A stretch of 64,000 bases of DNA from Silvibacterium acidisoli (lineage in GTDB: Bacteria; Acidobacteriota; Terriglobia; Terriglobales; Acidobacteriaceae): NCBI GenBank assembly GCA_022870745.1, contig CP085323.1:4712001-4776000 (forward strand), in the 5' to 3' direction. The translations under genes were made by a program, and so were the position numbers. Under the pieces are notes generated by a model, which worked only from the letters and a program-made list of their open reading frames with translations, was not told the DNA's origin and did not search any database. Of the stretch, positions 16,015 to 24,449 are shown in pieces (positions within the stretch are counted from its first letter, which is position 1; the number at the start of each line of letters is the position of its first letter).

Positions 16015-17145
16015 ATGCTTGACTGGACAGAAACAACTTTAGATATGCCAACGGAACTCGTCCTCACGCCTCCTCCGATAAGGGAGGAGGCGGACAGCAC
16101 CGGCCTCGGTGAAATCACGCGCGGTGCGGCCCGCGTTCGCGTCGATGACAAGGCCATGATCAACTGCCGTGCCGACGTGAACCAGCTGCTGCCGCTCAAG
16201 TACCGCTGGGCATGGGAAAAATATCTCTCCGGCTGTAACAACCATTGGATGCCGACAGAGATCTCCATGCAGGCGGACATCGCGCTCTGGAAGAGCCCCG
16301 ACGGGCTTACCTTAGACGAACGTCGCGCCATCAAGCGCAACCTCGGCTTTTTCGCAGCATCGGAGTCGCTCGTCGCCAACAACATCGTACTCGCGATCTA
16401 TCGCCACCTCACCAACCCGGAGTGCAGGCAATACCTGCTGCGCCAGGCATTTGAGGAGGCCGTGCACACGCATACCTTTCAGTACATCGTTGAAAGCCTC
16501 GGCCTTGATGAAGGCGAGCTGTTCAATATGTACCGCGAGGTTCCATCGATCACCGAAAAGGCTTCCTGGGCAATCCAGTACACGCAGAACCTCAGCGACC
16601 CTGCCTTCGCGACGGGTTCTGTGGCCGCGGACCGCGCTTTCCTCCGCGACCTCATTGCGTTCTACGTTGTGTTTGAAGGCATGTGGTTTTATACCGGCTT
16701 CGCGCAGATTCTTTCGCTGGGACGCCGCAACAAGATGGTCGGCATTGCCGAGCAGTACCAGTACATCCTGCGCGACGAGTCGATCCATCTGAACTTCGGC
16801 ATCGACGTGATCAACCAGATCAAGATCGAGAATCCTCACCTTTGGAACGATAGCTTTCAACAAGAGGTGAGACAGATGCTGCGGACAGCGGCGGAACTAG
16901 AAGCCGCTTACGGACGCGACACCATGCCGAATGGTTTCCTCGGGCTGAGCTCAGTCCTCTGCGAGCAGTACATGCACTTCATCGCTAACCGCAGATGCGC
17001 ACAGGTCGGCCTGGAGCCTGTCTTTCCATCGACGGAAAACCCATTTCCGTGGATGTCCGAGGCGATGGATCTTAAGAAGGAGAAAAACTTCTTCGAGACG
17101 CGCGTGATCGAATATCAGAACGGCGGATCGCTCAGCTGGGACTAA
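16015..17145 (+). CDS. nrdB: Ribonucleotide reductase small subunit, class Ic type (Phe at the radical site)
   Basis: This 376-residue subunit has the six metal ligands of an R2 protein: Glu117, Glu148, His151, Glu221, Glu255 and His258. At the position of the radical tyrosine it has Phe155 (EAVHTHTF), and the first ligand is Glu117 rather than Asp. Both changes define the Chlamydia-type class Ic proteins, which use a Mn(IV)/Fe(III) cofactor instead of a tyrosyl radical. Segments such as [12 protein letters not shown] and [10 protein letters not shown] closely resemble the chlamydial protein as I remember it. The C-terminal tail needed to dock into NrdA is present. It is cotranscribed with nrdA and so is under B12 riboswitch control. 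Confidence 0.95.
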   Translation: MLDWTETTLDMPTELVLTPPPIREEADSTGLGEITRGAARVRVDDKAMINCRADVNQLLPLKYRWAWEKYLSGCNNHWMPTEISMQADIALWKSPDGLTLDERRAIKRNLGFFAASESLVANNIVLAIYRHLTNPECRQYLLRQAFEEAVHTHTFQYIVESLGLDEGELFNMYREVPSITEKASWAIQYTQNLSDPAFATGSVAADRAFLRDLIAFYVVFEGMWFYTGFAQILSLGRRNKMVGIAEQYQYILRDESIHLNFGIDVINQIKIENPHLWNDSFQQEVRQMLRTAAELEAAYGRDTMPNGFLGLSSVLCEQYMHFIANRRCAQVGLEPVFPSTENPFPWMSEAMDLKKEKNFFETRVIEYQNGGSLSWD

Positions 17146-17183
17146 AAAAGAGGGACGCGCAATCATCGCGCGTCCCTCTTTTT
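17145..17183. terminator. Perfect bidirectional terminator after nrdB
   Basis: A 16-base stem (AAAAAGAGGGACGCGC and its exact complement, 17145-17160 and 17168-17183) encloses the 7-base loop AATCATC. It has T runs on both strands, so it can end both the nrdAB transcript and the leftward GH43/DUF4965 transcript. Confidence 0.9.
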
Positions 17184-17196
17184 GTAACAGTCGAGA

Positions 17197-19308
17197 TTAC
17201 TTACCGATCTCACCGGACTGGTTCGACCACTTCTTCCACATCTCCGGCGAAGCTAGCATCTTAATGTAGACGCCGCCAACCACCGCGCGAGCCTGGAAGC
17301 CTACCTGGGCTCCATTCGTCGTCTCAAACCAGTCGCTGAGCGGAACACGCGTCGGCGACTCGGTCATGTATTTGTAGAGCGGATCGACGAGTGCTTCAAA
17401 GTCCTTCCGATTACTGGAGAGCGTAGCTGTCCAGGTAATCCAGTCGAGCTTGGTGTAAGTCTTGCGGCTGTCGAGCGGCAGTCCAAATTCACCCTGCTTT
17501 TGCAGGTAGAAGCGTATTTCCTGCTGGGGCAGCGATGCCGGGAAGAGATCCAGCCCGAGGATCTTGTCCCATACAAGGTTGTACTTCTGGCTCCATGTGC
17601 CCGAACGGTCGAAGGCGAGCTTGGTATGGTCGCCGTCCTGTGCCATGGTCAGCCACTTCTTTGCCATCTGCTGTGCTGCTTCATGATAGCTTGCAGCCTC
17701 TTCCTTCTTACCTAGCTGCTTTGCCAGTTCCGCGTAGCTGTCAAGCGCGAGAATCGCCTTGATAGAAAGATTGGCGTTGTGCGCCAGGTGCCCGGCAAAG
17801 TCGTCGGTGCTGAGCTGGTTCTCCGGATCGAGCCCCTTGTCTTTCAGATACGCAGCCCAGCGCTCAAGCTGTGGCCAGTACTGCTTAGCGAAGTCAGCAT
17901 TCCCCTCGACCTTTGCGAGCGCATTAATCATCAGGATCATGTTGCCGCTCTCTTCAACCGGCATCTGGTCCTCTTCCGTGCGTTCGCCGCCACCGTAGAC
18001 CTGTCCATTGGCCAGCGGATAGGTTCCTAGATCATGCGGAGCGAAGGGCCAGCGCCAGCGCGGCAGAGCCGCATACTCCATCATCGGACGCAGCTGGGCT
18101 TCAAGCATTTGCGGATTGAAAAGCAGGAAGAACGGCGAGGTGGGATATGTAATGTCGACGGTATCAATACAGCCATTGCTGAAGTTCTCCTTCGAGAACA
18201 TCATGGGGCGGCCATCGACATCGGCGACGATCTTGTGCGCAGCCAGCGTCTGCCGGTACGCAAGAACCGCCAGCTCGGCATAGTGGCGCCCGCCCACCGC
18301 CTCCAGATCCTTCGTCAATTCTTTGTCGAAAGCTTCACCGCGCTGGCGCAGCGAGGATTCTTCACTCTCCGCTTTCTGCAGCATCTCCGCCATGGTCATG
18401 CCGTTGCGGCGCCAGTAAGCGGGCAGTTGGCGCTTGAGGTATTCGATCGACTCGATGTCGTCGTAGGCCAGCATGGCGCGGCGGGTTACAGGCGAGTCGC
18501 CCACATTGCCGAGGTCGAATCGGACCGCAAGCAGCGGACGGTCCATGTGCGCGGCGCGCGGCATCGCGAGATCGTCGCTCGTAGCAAAGCTGCCATCCTT
18601 AAGGTATTCGTCGCGTGCATGCTCACCGACGGTTGCCGCTGAAGCGCCCGGTTGAGGAGGAACCGCCAGATCGGCCCAGCCCCAGTCAATGCGCAGGTTG
18701 TCTCCTGACTTCTGCAGCATCGGCTGCGCATTTGTGCCGATGCGTAGCACCCTCATATCACCAACATGGCTCGTGCCCCACACAACGGACTCCTGTCCGT
18801 TGTCGACAGCAAGCTGCGCGCTCGCGTCAAAGTAAAGCTGCACGGCATGGCTGCGGCCATCGGTCGAGCGCACTGTCCAGCTGAGATAAGTCAGCGGGCG
18901 CGAGAGCACGTCAAGATCATGGGGCAAGGCTGGCGTAAAGAAGGTCGCGGTAAGGTGAATGCCAGAGCCTTCGAAATCGTAGATGGTGCGGGTCGGCCAG
19001 ATCGCTCGCGAGGTCTGCTGAATCGTCTCTCCTCTGCCCTCGCCCATGAAGCGCAGATTCTTGCCATCGACGCGAACCCAGCCGTTCAACTGCTGTTCCG
19101 ATCCAGTCCAGTGAGTGGTGGCCTTTGCGTTCAATGCATCGTCAAAAGACCAGATGCTGAAATAAGGATCATGCGCAACCAGCGGCGTGGCAGGCGTCCG
19201 GGCAGTGATCGGCTCCTGCGCATGCAGCGGCGTAGCCCAGGCTGCAAGCCCAAGCAGTGCGGTGGCAACAGGCGCAATCGCGCGAGTAGAACGGGCAGAT
19301 TCAAACAT
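17197..19308 (-). CDS. Exported DUF4965/glutaminase-A-like protein
   Basis: The 703-residue protein has a Sec signal peptide (AIAPVATALLGLAAWATPLHAQ) and the domain series of the fungal glutaminase A-like family (DUF5127, DUF4965, DUF1793). Examples are an N-terminal segment PLVAHDPYFSIWSF and a C-terminal (alpha/alpha) barrel with TYPTSPFFLLFNP and WMTWTATL-type repeats. Bacterial members occur mostly in polysaccharide-degradation clusters and their real substrate is unclear, so glutaminase activity should not be assumed. It starts 2 bases after the GH43 stop codon, so the two are cotranscribed and probably translationally coupled. It converges on nrdB and shares its terminator. Confidence 0.85.
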   Translation of the reverse strand: MFESARSTRAIAPVATALLGLAAWATPLHAQEPITARTPATPLVAHDPYFSIWSFDDALNAKATTHWTGSEQQLNGWVRVDGKNLRFMGEGRGETIQQTSRAIWPTRTIYDFEGSGIHLTATFFTPALPHDLDVLSRPLTYLSWTVRSTDGRSHAVQLYFDASAQLAVDNGQESVVWGTSHVGDMRVLRIGTNAQPMLQKSGDNLRIDWGWADLAVPPQPGASAATVGEHARDEYLKDGSFATSDDLAMPRAAHMDRPLLAVRFDLGNVGDSPVTRRAMLAYDDIESIEYLKRQLPAYWRRNGMTMAEMLQKAESEESSLRQRGEAFDKELTKDLEAVGGRHYAELAVLAYRQTLAAHKIVADVDGRPMMFSKENFSNGCIDTVDITYPTSPFFLLFNPQMLEAQLRPMMEYAALPRWRWPFAPHDLGTYPLANGQVYGGGERTEEDQMPVEESGNMILMINALAKVEGNADFAKQYWPQLERWAAYLKDKGLDPENQLSTDDFAGHLAHNANLSIKAILALDSYAELAKQLGKKEEAASYHEAAQQMAKKWLTMAQDGDHTKLAFDRSGTWSQKYNLVWDKILGLDLFPASLPQQEIRFYLQKQGEFGLPLDSRKTYTKLDWITWTATLSSNRKDFEALVDPLYKYMTESPTRVPLSDWFETTNGAQVGFQARAVVGGVYIKMLASPEMWKKWSNQSGEIGK

Positions 19309-19310
19309 CT

Positions 19311-20414
19311 TCAGTGGCTTTCTCCCGAAGGACGGTTAATCGGTGAATTTGCAGGAAGCGGACGGCCAAAGTTCGGCGTGCCGTCTTCATTCCACGTAAA
19401 AGGCTGCGCCCGCGGCGACCGGCGATTGCCACAGCCTTCGCCCGGAGCGTCATTCGCATGATACAAAATCCAGTCTTCTTTTCCGTCCGGGGATTTGAAG
19501 AAGGAGTTGTGTCCGGTGCCGTAGACATGCGCTTCCGGTGATTGCCAGAATACAGGACGATCCGACTTATGCCACGATGCCGCATCCAGCAGGTTACTCT
19601 CTGCCGAAGCCCGCAGCATGCCCAGTGCGTAGGAGTCCGTCCAGCACGCGCTGCCCGAATAGGTCACGAAGACAGAGTCGCCATGCTGCAGCACTTCGGG
19701 ACCTTCGTTGACATTAACGTGCGGAACAGCGAGCACCTCACCGGGTTTGGCAAGATCGCCAACCTGCTCCCATGGGAACTCCGGCGACGAGATGCGCACT
19801 CGCTCGCTGCCCACTGTCCATGGATTACTCAACTCGGCAATGTAAATGTTCTGCTGGCCGTTCTTATCGCCTTCCCATCCAGACCAGAGCATGTAAATGT
19901 GCCCTTTGTTCTCGAAAACAGTTGCATCGATGGCCCACCTGTTCGTGCTGTCGGTGATCTGTCCCTTGAACTTCCACTGTCCCTTGGTTGGATCTGCAGA
20001 TTCGTTCTCCAGCACCCAAAGCCTATGCGTGACATTATCTCCGCCGTCGGCCGCGAAGTAGATGTACCAGTGTCCACGCAGAAAATGCAGCTCGGGCGCC
20101 CAAATGTCGCGCGAATACGGCCCCGTGGCTGGCGGGCTCCAGACAATCACATGTTCAGCGGTCGCAAGATCCGCAATACTGCGTGTCTTCCATATCTGTA
20201 GATTCCTGCCTGTGGTGGCCATGTAGTAGTAAAAGCCATTGCGAGAAGTGATCCACGGGTCGGGTCCGCCCGGCAGCAAAGGATTTACAAACGCGCGATC
20301 GGTTGGCTTGCCTGGCTGCGGGTCCTGTGCTGCGACAGGACTCGTGAAAAGAAGAGACGACAGGACAGCGCCTGCGGCCAGGGCTTTGATTCCTCGGTTA
20401 AACCAGTGCATCAT
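19311..20414 (-). CDS. Exported glycoside hydrolase family 43
   Basis: The mature protein is a five-bladed propeller of GH43 type: GGPDPWI supplies the general base Asp, NRWAIDATVF the pKa-tuning Asp and NVNEGPEVL the general acid Glu. Related enzymes act on arabinan, arabinoxylan or galactan. The start at 20414 (MMHWFNRGIKAL) gives a proper Sec signal ending in SPVAAQ; the frame is open further upstream but the added sequence is not signal-like. It is the first gene of a two-gene operon with the DUF4965 protein and is divergent from the sensor operon, sharing a 155-base control region that includes a 16-bp palindrome. Confidence 0.9.
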   Translation of the reverse strand: MMHWFNRGIKALAAGAVLSSLLFTSPVAAQDPQPGKPTDRAFVNPLLPGGPDPWITSRNGFYYYMATTGRNLQIWKTRSIADLATAEHVIVWSPPATGPYSRDIWAPELHFLRGHWYIYFAADGGDNVTHRLWVLENESADPTKGQWKFKGQITDSTNRWAIDATVFENKGHIYMLWSGWEGDKNGQQNIYIAELSNPWTVGSERVRISSPEFPWEQVGDLAKPGEVLAVPHVNVNEGPEVLQHGDSVFVTYSGSACWTDSYALGMLRASAESNLLDAASWHKSDRPVFWQSPEAHVYGTGHNSFFKSPDGKEDWILYHANDAPGEGCGNRRSPRAQPFTWNEDGTPNFGRPLPANSPINRPSGESH

Positions 20415-20542
20415 GCGCAGAGTTCTTTCAGGTAGCAGATTCGGTGTGGCTTGTGCTCGGCGGAAGCGTGCCCACACGATACCCCAATAAGTCTCACATC
20501 GCTGTAACAGAACACGCATGGGCCATGGAGCTTAAAATGGTG

Positions 20543-20558
20543 TAGTCCATACGGACCA
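20543..20558. promoter_or_regulatory. 16-bp palindromic element, copy 1
   Basis: TAGTCCATACGGACCA has GGTCC/GGACT-type half sites. A near-identical copy (15 of 16 bases, opposite orientation) lies before the TonB receptor at 24315. This copy is only 11 bases from the start codon of the sugar-binding protein and about 130 bases upstream of the divergent GH43 gene. It is a candidate site for the LuxR-type response regulator encoded between the two copies. Confidence 0.55.
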
Positions 20559-20569
20559 GAAGAGCAGGC

Positions 20570-21556
20570 ATGAAGAAGAAGTATGGTCATCGTGGTGTGA
20601 GTCTTTATGCCACCGCGATGCTCCCCCTGGCTGTATTTTTGCAAGGTTGCCGTCAAAGCGAGCCGCCCGTGATCGCCGCCATTCCCCGCACCACCGCCTT
20701 CGTGCTGTGGGAGTCGGAGCATGCGGGAACGGAGGCCGCCGCACTTAAGGCCGGATACCGCATCTACTGGAACGCGCCGACACGCGAAGACGATGCCGCC
20801 AGGCAGATCGCGCTCATCAATCGTATGATCGACGCCCACACAGACGGCCTGATCATCGCGCCGGACCAGGAACTCGCGCTGATGAGCCCCGTACGCCGGG
20901 CTGTGGCAGCGGGCATTCCCACGGTGATCCTCGGATCGCCACTCCCAATCCGTCCGCGAAAGAACCTGCTCTACATACTTAGCGACGAGGAGGAGACCGG
21001 CAGGCTGGCCGCGCAGCGTGCAGGGACCGTTCTTCATGGCAAAGGCACGCTGGCCGTGATTGGGATCGATCCCGACATTGAGGGCATCATGCAGCGCACG
21101 CGCTCTTTCGAGACACATCTGCATCAGGACTATCCGGAGATTGTGCTCGCGGAAAAGCGCATGGATTCGCTGAACATTGCCCAGGCACAGCTTGCCACCG
21201 AAGAGATCCTCGAAGCCCATCCGCATCTTGACGCCCTGATTGCGATGAACGGTGAAGCCACTCGCGGGGCCTACCTCGTTCTCAGCGGCTTGAACCTGCT
21301 CGGGAAGGTGAAGCTCATCGGATGCGATCAGGAGCTGATTCCTCCCATTCGAAGCGGTGAAATCGATTCTGTGATTGCCGAGGATACCTACGACATGGGC
21401 AAGCGGGCGGTGGAATGGATTGCGCAAAACCGCTCCGGCGGCGCAGCTTCACCAGACAAGCCGGTCTATTTGAAACCGTTGCTGGTCACAAAGGAAAATA
21501 TGGACTCGCCCGAGGCACGACAGATGCTCACCATGGACTGGGAGCCTCGGCCATGA
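20570..21556 (+). CDS. Lipoprotein sugar-binding protein (periplasmic binding type I)
   Basis: This 328-residue protein has a lipoprotein signal (LAVFLQGC, lipidated Cys27) and a fold like the ribose/LacI-type periplasmic binding proteins: RMIDAHTDGLIIAPDQ, GIPTVILGSPL, DALIAMNGEATRGAY and KLIGCDQE are typical strand-loop segments. No ABC transporter permease or ATPase is nearby. Instead its stop codon overlaps (ATGA) the start of a histidine kinase, so it probably presents a bound sugar to the kinase rather than feeding a transporter. The ligand is unknown; the neighbouring GH43, GH32 and TonB receptor suggest a plant pentose or fructose oligomer. Confidence 0.88.
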   Translation: MKKKYGHRGVSLYATAMLPLAVFLQGCRQSEPPVIAAIPRTTAFVLWESEHAGTEAAALKAGYRIYWNAPTREDDAARQIALINRMIDAHTDGLIIAPDQELALMSPVRRAVAAGIPTVILGSPLPIRPRKNLLYILSDEEETGRLAAQRAGTVLHGKGTLAVIGIDPDIEGIMQRTRSFETHLHQDYPEIVLAEKRMDSLNIAQAQLATEEILEAHPHLDALIAMNGEATRGAYLVLSGLNLLGKVKLIGCDQELIPPIRSGEIDSVIAEDTYDMGKRAVEWIAQNRSGGAASPDKPVYLKPLLVTKENMDSPEARQMLTMDWEPRP

Positions 21557-23706
21557 AATCACGGACGCTTGTGTTGAGCGCGGCTATCTTGGTAGCAGTT
21601 GTAGCAGCAGCCTTCCTGCTGCTGCCACGCTTGCATCGCCATGCTTATCACGGCGTCCTTTATCAGGATTCCTTCGCACGAAACAGCACAGAAGAATGGC
21701 AGGCCTTCGGCGGTAACTGGGAAGTGATGAATGGAGCCATGCAGAATGACTCCAACGAGCGCGGGGCCAAGTTGATGACCGGCTCGAACGACTGGACTGA
21801 CTATGTATTTGAAGGCGACGTCCAGTTGCCTGGTCAGGAAGGCGACGCCGGGCTGATCGTCCGCTCCCGGAATGAAGAAGAGGGCGTAGATTCCTATCGC
21901 GGATACTATGCGGGCCTGCGCACCCTGGACGGGCTCCTCGTGGTTGGCCGTTCCGATCACGGATGGGTGGAGTATCCTGGCAAGCCAATGCCCGGCGGCG
22001 TGCATCCCTTCTCGTGGTATCACCTGCGCGTAGCCGCTATCGGTTGCAGCATCCAGGCAACGGCAACCGAACTGGCAACCGGCGCGACCGAGACGCAGAC
22101 AATTCATGACGGTCCTTGTTACAAATCCGGCCGTGTTGGCCTGCGCTCTCACTCCTCCGGAGGCATCTGGCGCAATCTGCGTGTCACCGCCATCGCGCCG
22201 GGCGCAGCCATGCCTTCGATGGCAGCTACGCCGATGGTCCCTCACGGCGCGCAGACCGAAGTCGGCAATATCGCATTCGAACGTGGGCAGCTCGCCGAAT
22301 CAGGACGTAATCCTGAAGATCTTGCGCTGCCTCATCCCATCGGCTCGTTGCGTACCTGGGTGCAGACCGGCCGCACCCAGCCCACCGTCCGCGGCGTTGT
22401 CGTGCTCACAACCCCGCGCCTCTTCGTGCAGGACACCACCGGTGGAGTCGCCGTCCTGCCAAGAAACACTCCCGATCTCAAGGTCGGCGATGAGGTGGAA
22501 GCTAGCGGCGACGTCGAACCGCACAACTTCAGCGCCGTTCTGAAAAACGCCACCGTCCGCCTACTGTGGCCCCGCGCCCCCTTGCCTGCATTGGCCGTTA
22601 CACCAGACCAGGCAGCAACCGGCGCATACGACGCAACCTACATCGAGCTCGAAGGGCGACTCGAAAGCAAGCACACGGCAACCGATGGCGGGCTCGTCCT
22701 GGAGCTTGCCGGGGGCTCGCAATCCTTCCGCGCCATCATGCACACGGGCCGCGAGAGCAGGCTCTTCGAAAGCCTCGCCCTGCATAGCCTGCTGAGGTTG
22801 CGCGGAATATGTGTCGTCGATTCCGCTTTCACGGCCAATCAAACACCCTTTGTCCTCCTGATTCCTTCTCGTGAAGATGTGCAGGTACTGGCTGGTCCTC
22901 CCTGGTGGAGCGCGCGTCAGCTTGGCATCTTCGGCCTGATTGCCCTGTTGCTCTTTCTCTGCGGATATCTCATTTACCTTCGTGCCAGGCATTGGCGCCT
23001 GCAGGCCATCAGCGAAGAGCGGGAGCGGCTGGCCCACGAGATGCACGACACCCTGGCGCAGAGCTTCGCCGGCATCGGTTTTCAGCTGCAGGCCATCCGC
23101 AACCGTCTACCTTCCGAAGCGGGTTCAGTCGTGAAGCAGCTTGAGCTTGCCCATCGGCTGGTTCGTCACAGCCATGAAGAGGCGCGGCAAAGCCTCGCCA
23201 CACTGCGCAGCGACTTCCTTGCTGCGCGCGGCATCCACGGAGCTCTCGAAGACTGCGCGCGGCGCATGGTAGACGGCGGACAGACAACCATCGCCATGCA
23301 GGTCAGCGGAGACCTCACAAAAGTGCCGCTGCGGCTGCAGGAAACCTTCTTTCGCATCGGACAGGAAGCCATTGCCAACGCAATCCAGCATGGTTCGCCG
23401 CGCAAGGTATCGATTCAGCTCGACTGCAGCCGGCATGAGTTAAGCATGTGCATTCTCGACGACGGTAAAGGATTTGACACCGGACGCGAGAACCATGGAT
23501 TCGGGCTAGGCGGGATGAACAAACGTGCCATTGCCGTCTCCGCCACATTGAACATTCACAGCGAGCCGGGCGCAGGCACACGCGTCGAGGTAAGGGCCCA
23601 TTTGCGCCCTTTTCAGGCCTGGTTTGCCGCAGCATGGTTCGCAAAAAATCGCCGTGATGGCGGAAAGCGAGAGTCACAAATTGATCCGTATTCTTATCGT
23701 CGATGA
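21553..23706 (+). CDS. Sensor histidine kinase with lectin-like and OB-like periplasmic region
   Basis: A 717-residue NarL-family kinase. After an N-terminal membrane segment (about residues 5-22), residues about 35-215 resemble concanavalin/LamG-like or DUF1080 sugar-binding sandwiches (GNWEVMNGAM, GLIVRSRNEE, GRVGLRSHSSGGIWRNLRV). Residues about 235-450 contain beta-rich OB-like segments. A second membrane helix lies near 458-478. The HisKA_3 motif LAHEMHDTLAQ has phospho-acceptor His498, and the ATPase domain has RIGQEAIANAIQH, DDGKGFD and GFGLGGMNKR. The start at 21553 overlaps the upstream stop by 4 bases; the longer frame from 21415 is rejected. Its 3' end overlaps the regulator gene by 50 bases. 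It probably senses glycans, alone or through the preceding lipoprotein. Confidence 0.9.
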   Translation: MKSRTLVLSAAILVAVVAAAFLLLPRLHRHAYHGVLYQDSFARNSTEEWQAFGGNWEVMNGAMQNDSNERGAKLMTGSNDWTDYVFEGDVQLPGQEGDAGLIVRSRNEEEGVDSYRGYYAGLRTLDGLLVVGRSDHGWVEYPGKPMPGGVHPFSWYHLRVAAIGCSIQATATELATGATETQTIHDGPCYKSGRVGLRSHSSGGIWRNLRVTAIAPGAAMPSMAATPMVPHGAQTEVGNIAFERGQLAESGRNPEDLALPHPIGSLRTWVQTGRTQPTVRGVVVLTTPRLFVQDTTGGVAVLPRNTPDLKVGDEVEASGDVEPHNFSAVLKNATVRLLWPRAPLPALAVTPDQAATGAYDATYIELEGRLESKHTATDGGLVLELAGGSQSFRAIMHTGRESRLFESLALHSLLRLRGICVVDSAFTANQTPFVLLIPSREDVQVLAGPPWWSARQLGIFGLIALLLFLCGYLIYLRARHWRLQAISEERERLAHEMHDTLAQSFAGIGFQLQAIRNRLPSEAGSVVKQLELAHRLVRHSHEEARQSLATLRSDFLAARGIHGALEDCARRMVDGGQTTIAMQVSGDLTKVPLRLQETFFRIGQEAIANAIQHGSPRKVSIQLDCSRHELSMCILDDGKGFDTGRENHGFGLGGMNKRAIAVSATLNIHSEPGAGTRVEVRAHLRPFQAWFAAAWFAKNRRDGGKRESQIDPYSYRR

Positions 23707-24298
23707 CCATCCCGTAGTACGCGCGGGACTTACCAGCATGCTCGACACCCAGCCCGGTCTTGAAGTGATCGGCTCCGCATCTACCGGCGTCGAGGCGCTG
23801 GAGATCGCTGCGCGACACAAGCCGGATTTAATGTTGCTAGACCTGCGCATGCCCGCCATGAACGGCATCGAAACATTGCAGGAGCTCAAGAAACAGAAAC
23901 TCCCCACGCGCGTGATCGTACTCACCAATTTTGAAATGGATGAAGACATCTATCGTGCCGTGCAGGCCGGCGCGCACGGCTACCTGCTCAAGAGCACCAC
24001 GCAGGAGGAGATGATCACCGCCATACAGGCCGTAAATCAAGGAAGGCGGCACATTCCTCCGCGTATCGCAGAGCGGCTCGCCGAACGCATGTCCCGCTCG
24101 TCGCTTACCGCCCGGGAGCTTGAGATCCTCGAAATGATGGTGAAGGGGCTCACGAATAAACAGATCGGCAGTGCTTTGCTCATCAGCGAAAACACTGTCC
24201 GCAACCACGTCAACAGCATCCTGGAGAAGCTGGAGGTGCAGGACCGCACCGAAGCTGCGACCACGGCCATTCAGCAAGGCATTATTTCCCTCACATGA
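23657..24298 (+). CDS. NarL/FixJ-type response regulator
   Basis: The 213-residue protein has a receiver domain (ILIVDDHPVVRAG, phospho-acceptor Asp62 in LLDLRMPAMNG, later switch residues TNF and K in LLKSTT) and a C-terminal LuxR-type helix-turn-helix (LTARELEILEMMVKGLTNKQIGSALLISENTVRNH). I chose the ATG at 23657, inside the end of the kinase gene; an in-frame TTG-type start at 23624 would add 11 residues not typical of the family. It is the cognate partner of the preceding kinase and probably controls the receptor that follows, before which a palindrome shared with the operon's own upstream region occurs. Confidence 0.93.
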   Translation: MAESESHKLIRILIVDDHPVVRAGLTSMLDTQPGLEVIGSASTGVEALEIAARHKPDLMLLDLRMPAMNGIETLQELKKQKLPTRVIVLTNFEMDEDIYRAVQAGAHGYLLKSTTQEEMITAIQAVNQGRRHIPPRIAERLAERMSRSSLTARELEILEMMVKGLTNKQIGSALLISENTVRNHVNSILEKLEVQDRTEAATTAIQQGIISLT

Positions 24299-24314
24299 GG
24301 GGTCTGCACGCGTA

Positions 24315-24330
24315 TGGTCCGAATGGACTA
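24315..24330. promoter_or_regulatory. 16-bp palindromic element, copy 2
   Basis: TGGTCCGAATGGACTA is the reverse complement of copy 1 at 20543-20558 except for one central base. A -10-like TATAAG lies at 24365-24370 with no good -35, as expected for an activator-dependent promoter; the palindrome would be centred about 54 bases before the start of transcription. Confidence 0.55.
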
Positions 24331-24449
24331 TTGCATGACAGACCTGTTGACTCATGCGAGTTGTTATAAGAAAAGCCTAGTCTCCGATGCGGTAATAGTT
24401 TGTGTCAGCTCCGGGAGCTCTCCCGGTTCCGGCATTTGGAGATTGGCCA

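Noticed and set aside
24347-24370. TTGACT and TATAAG as a -35/-10 pair before the first receptor
   Set aside because: The spacing is only 12 bases, too short for a sigma70 promoter; the -10 may be used with an activator instead.
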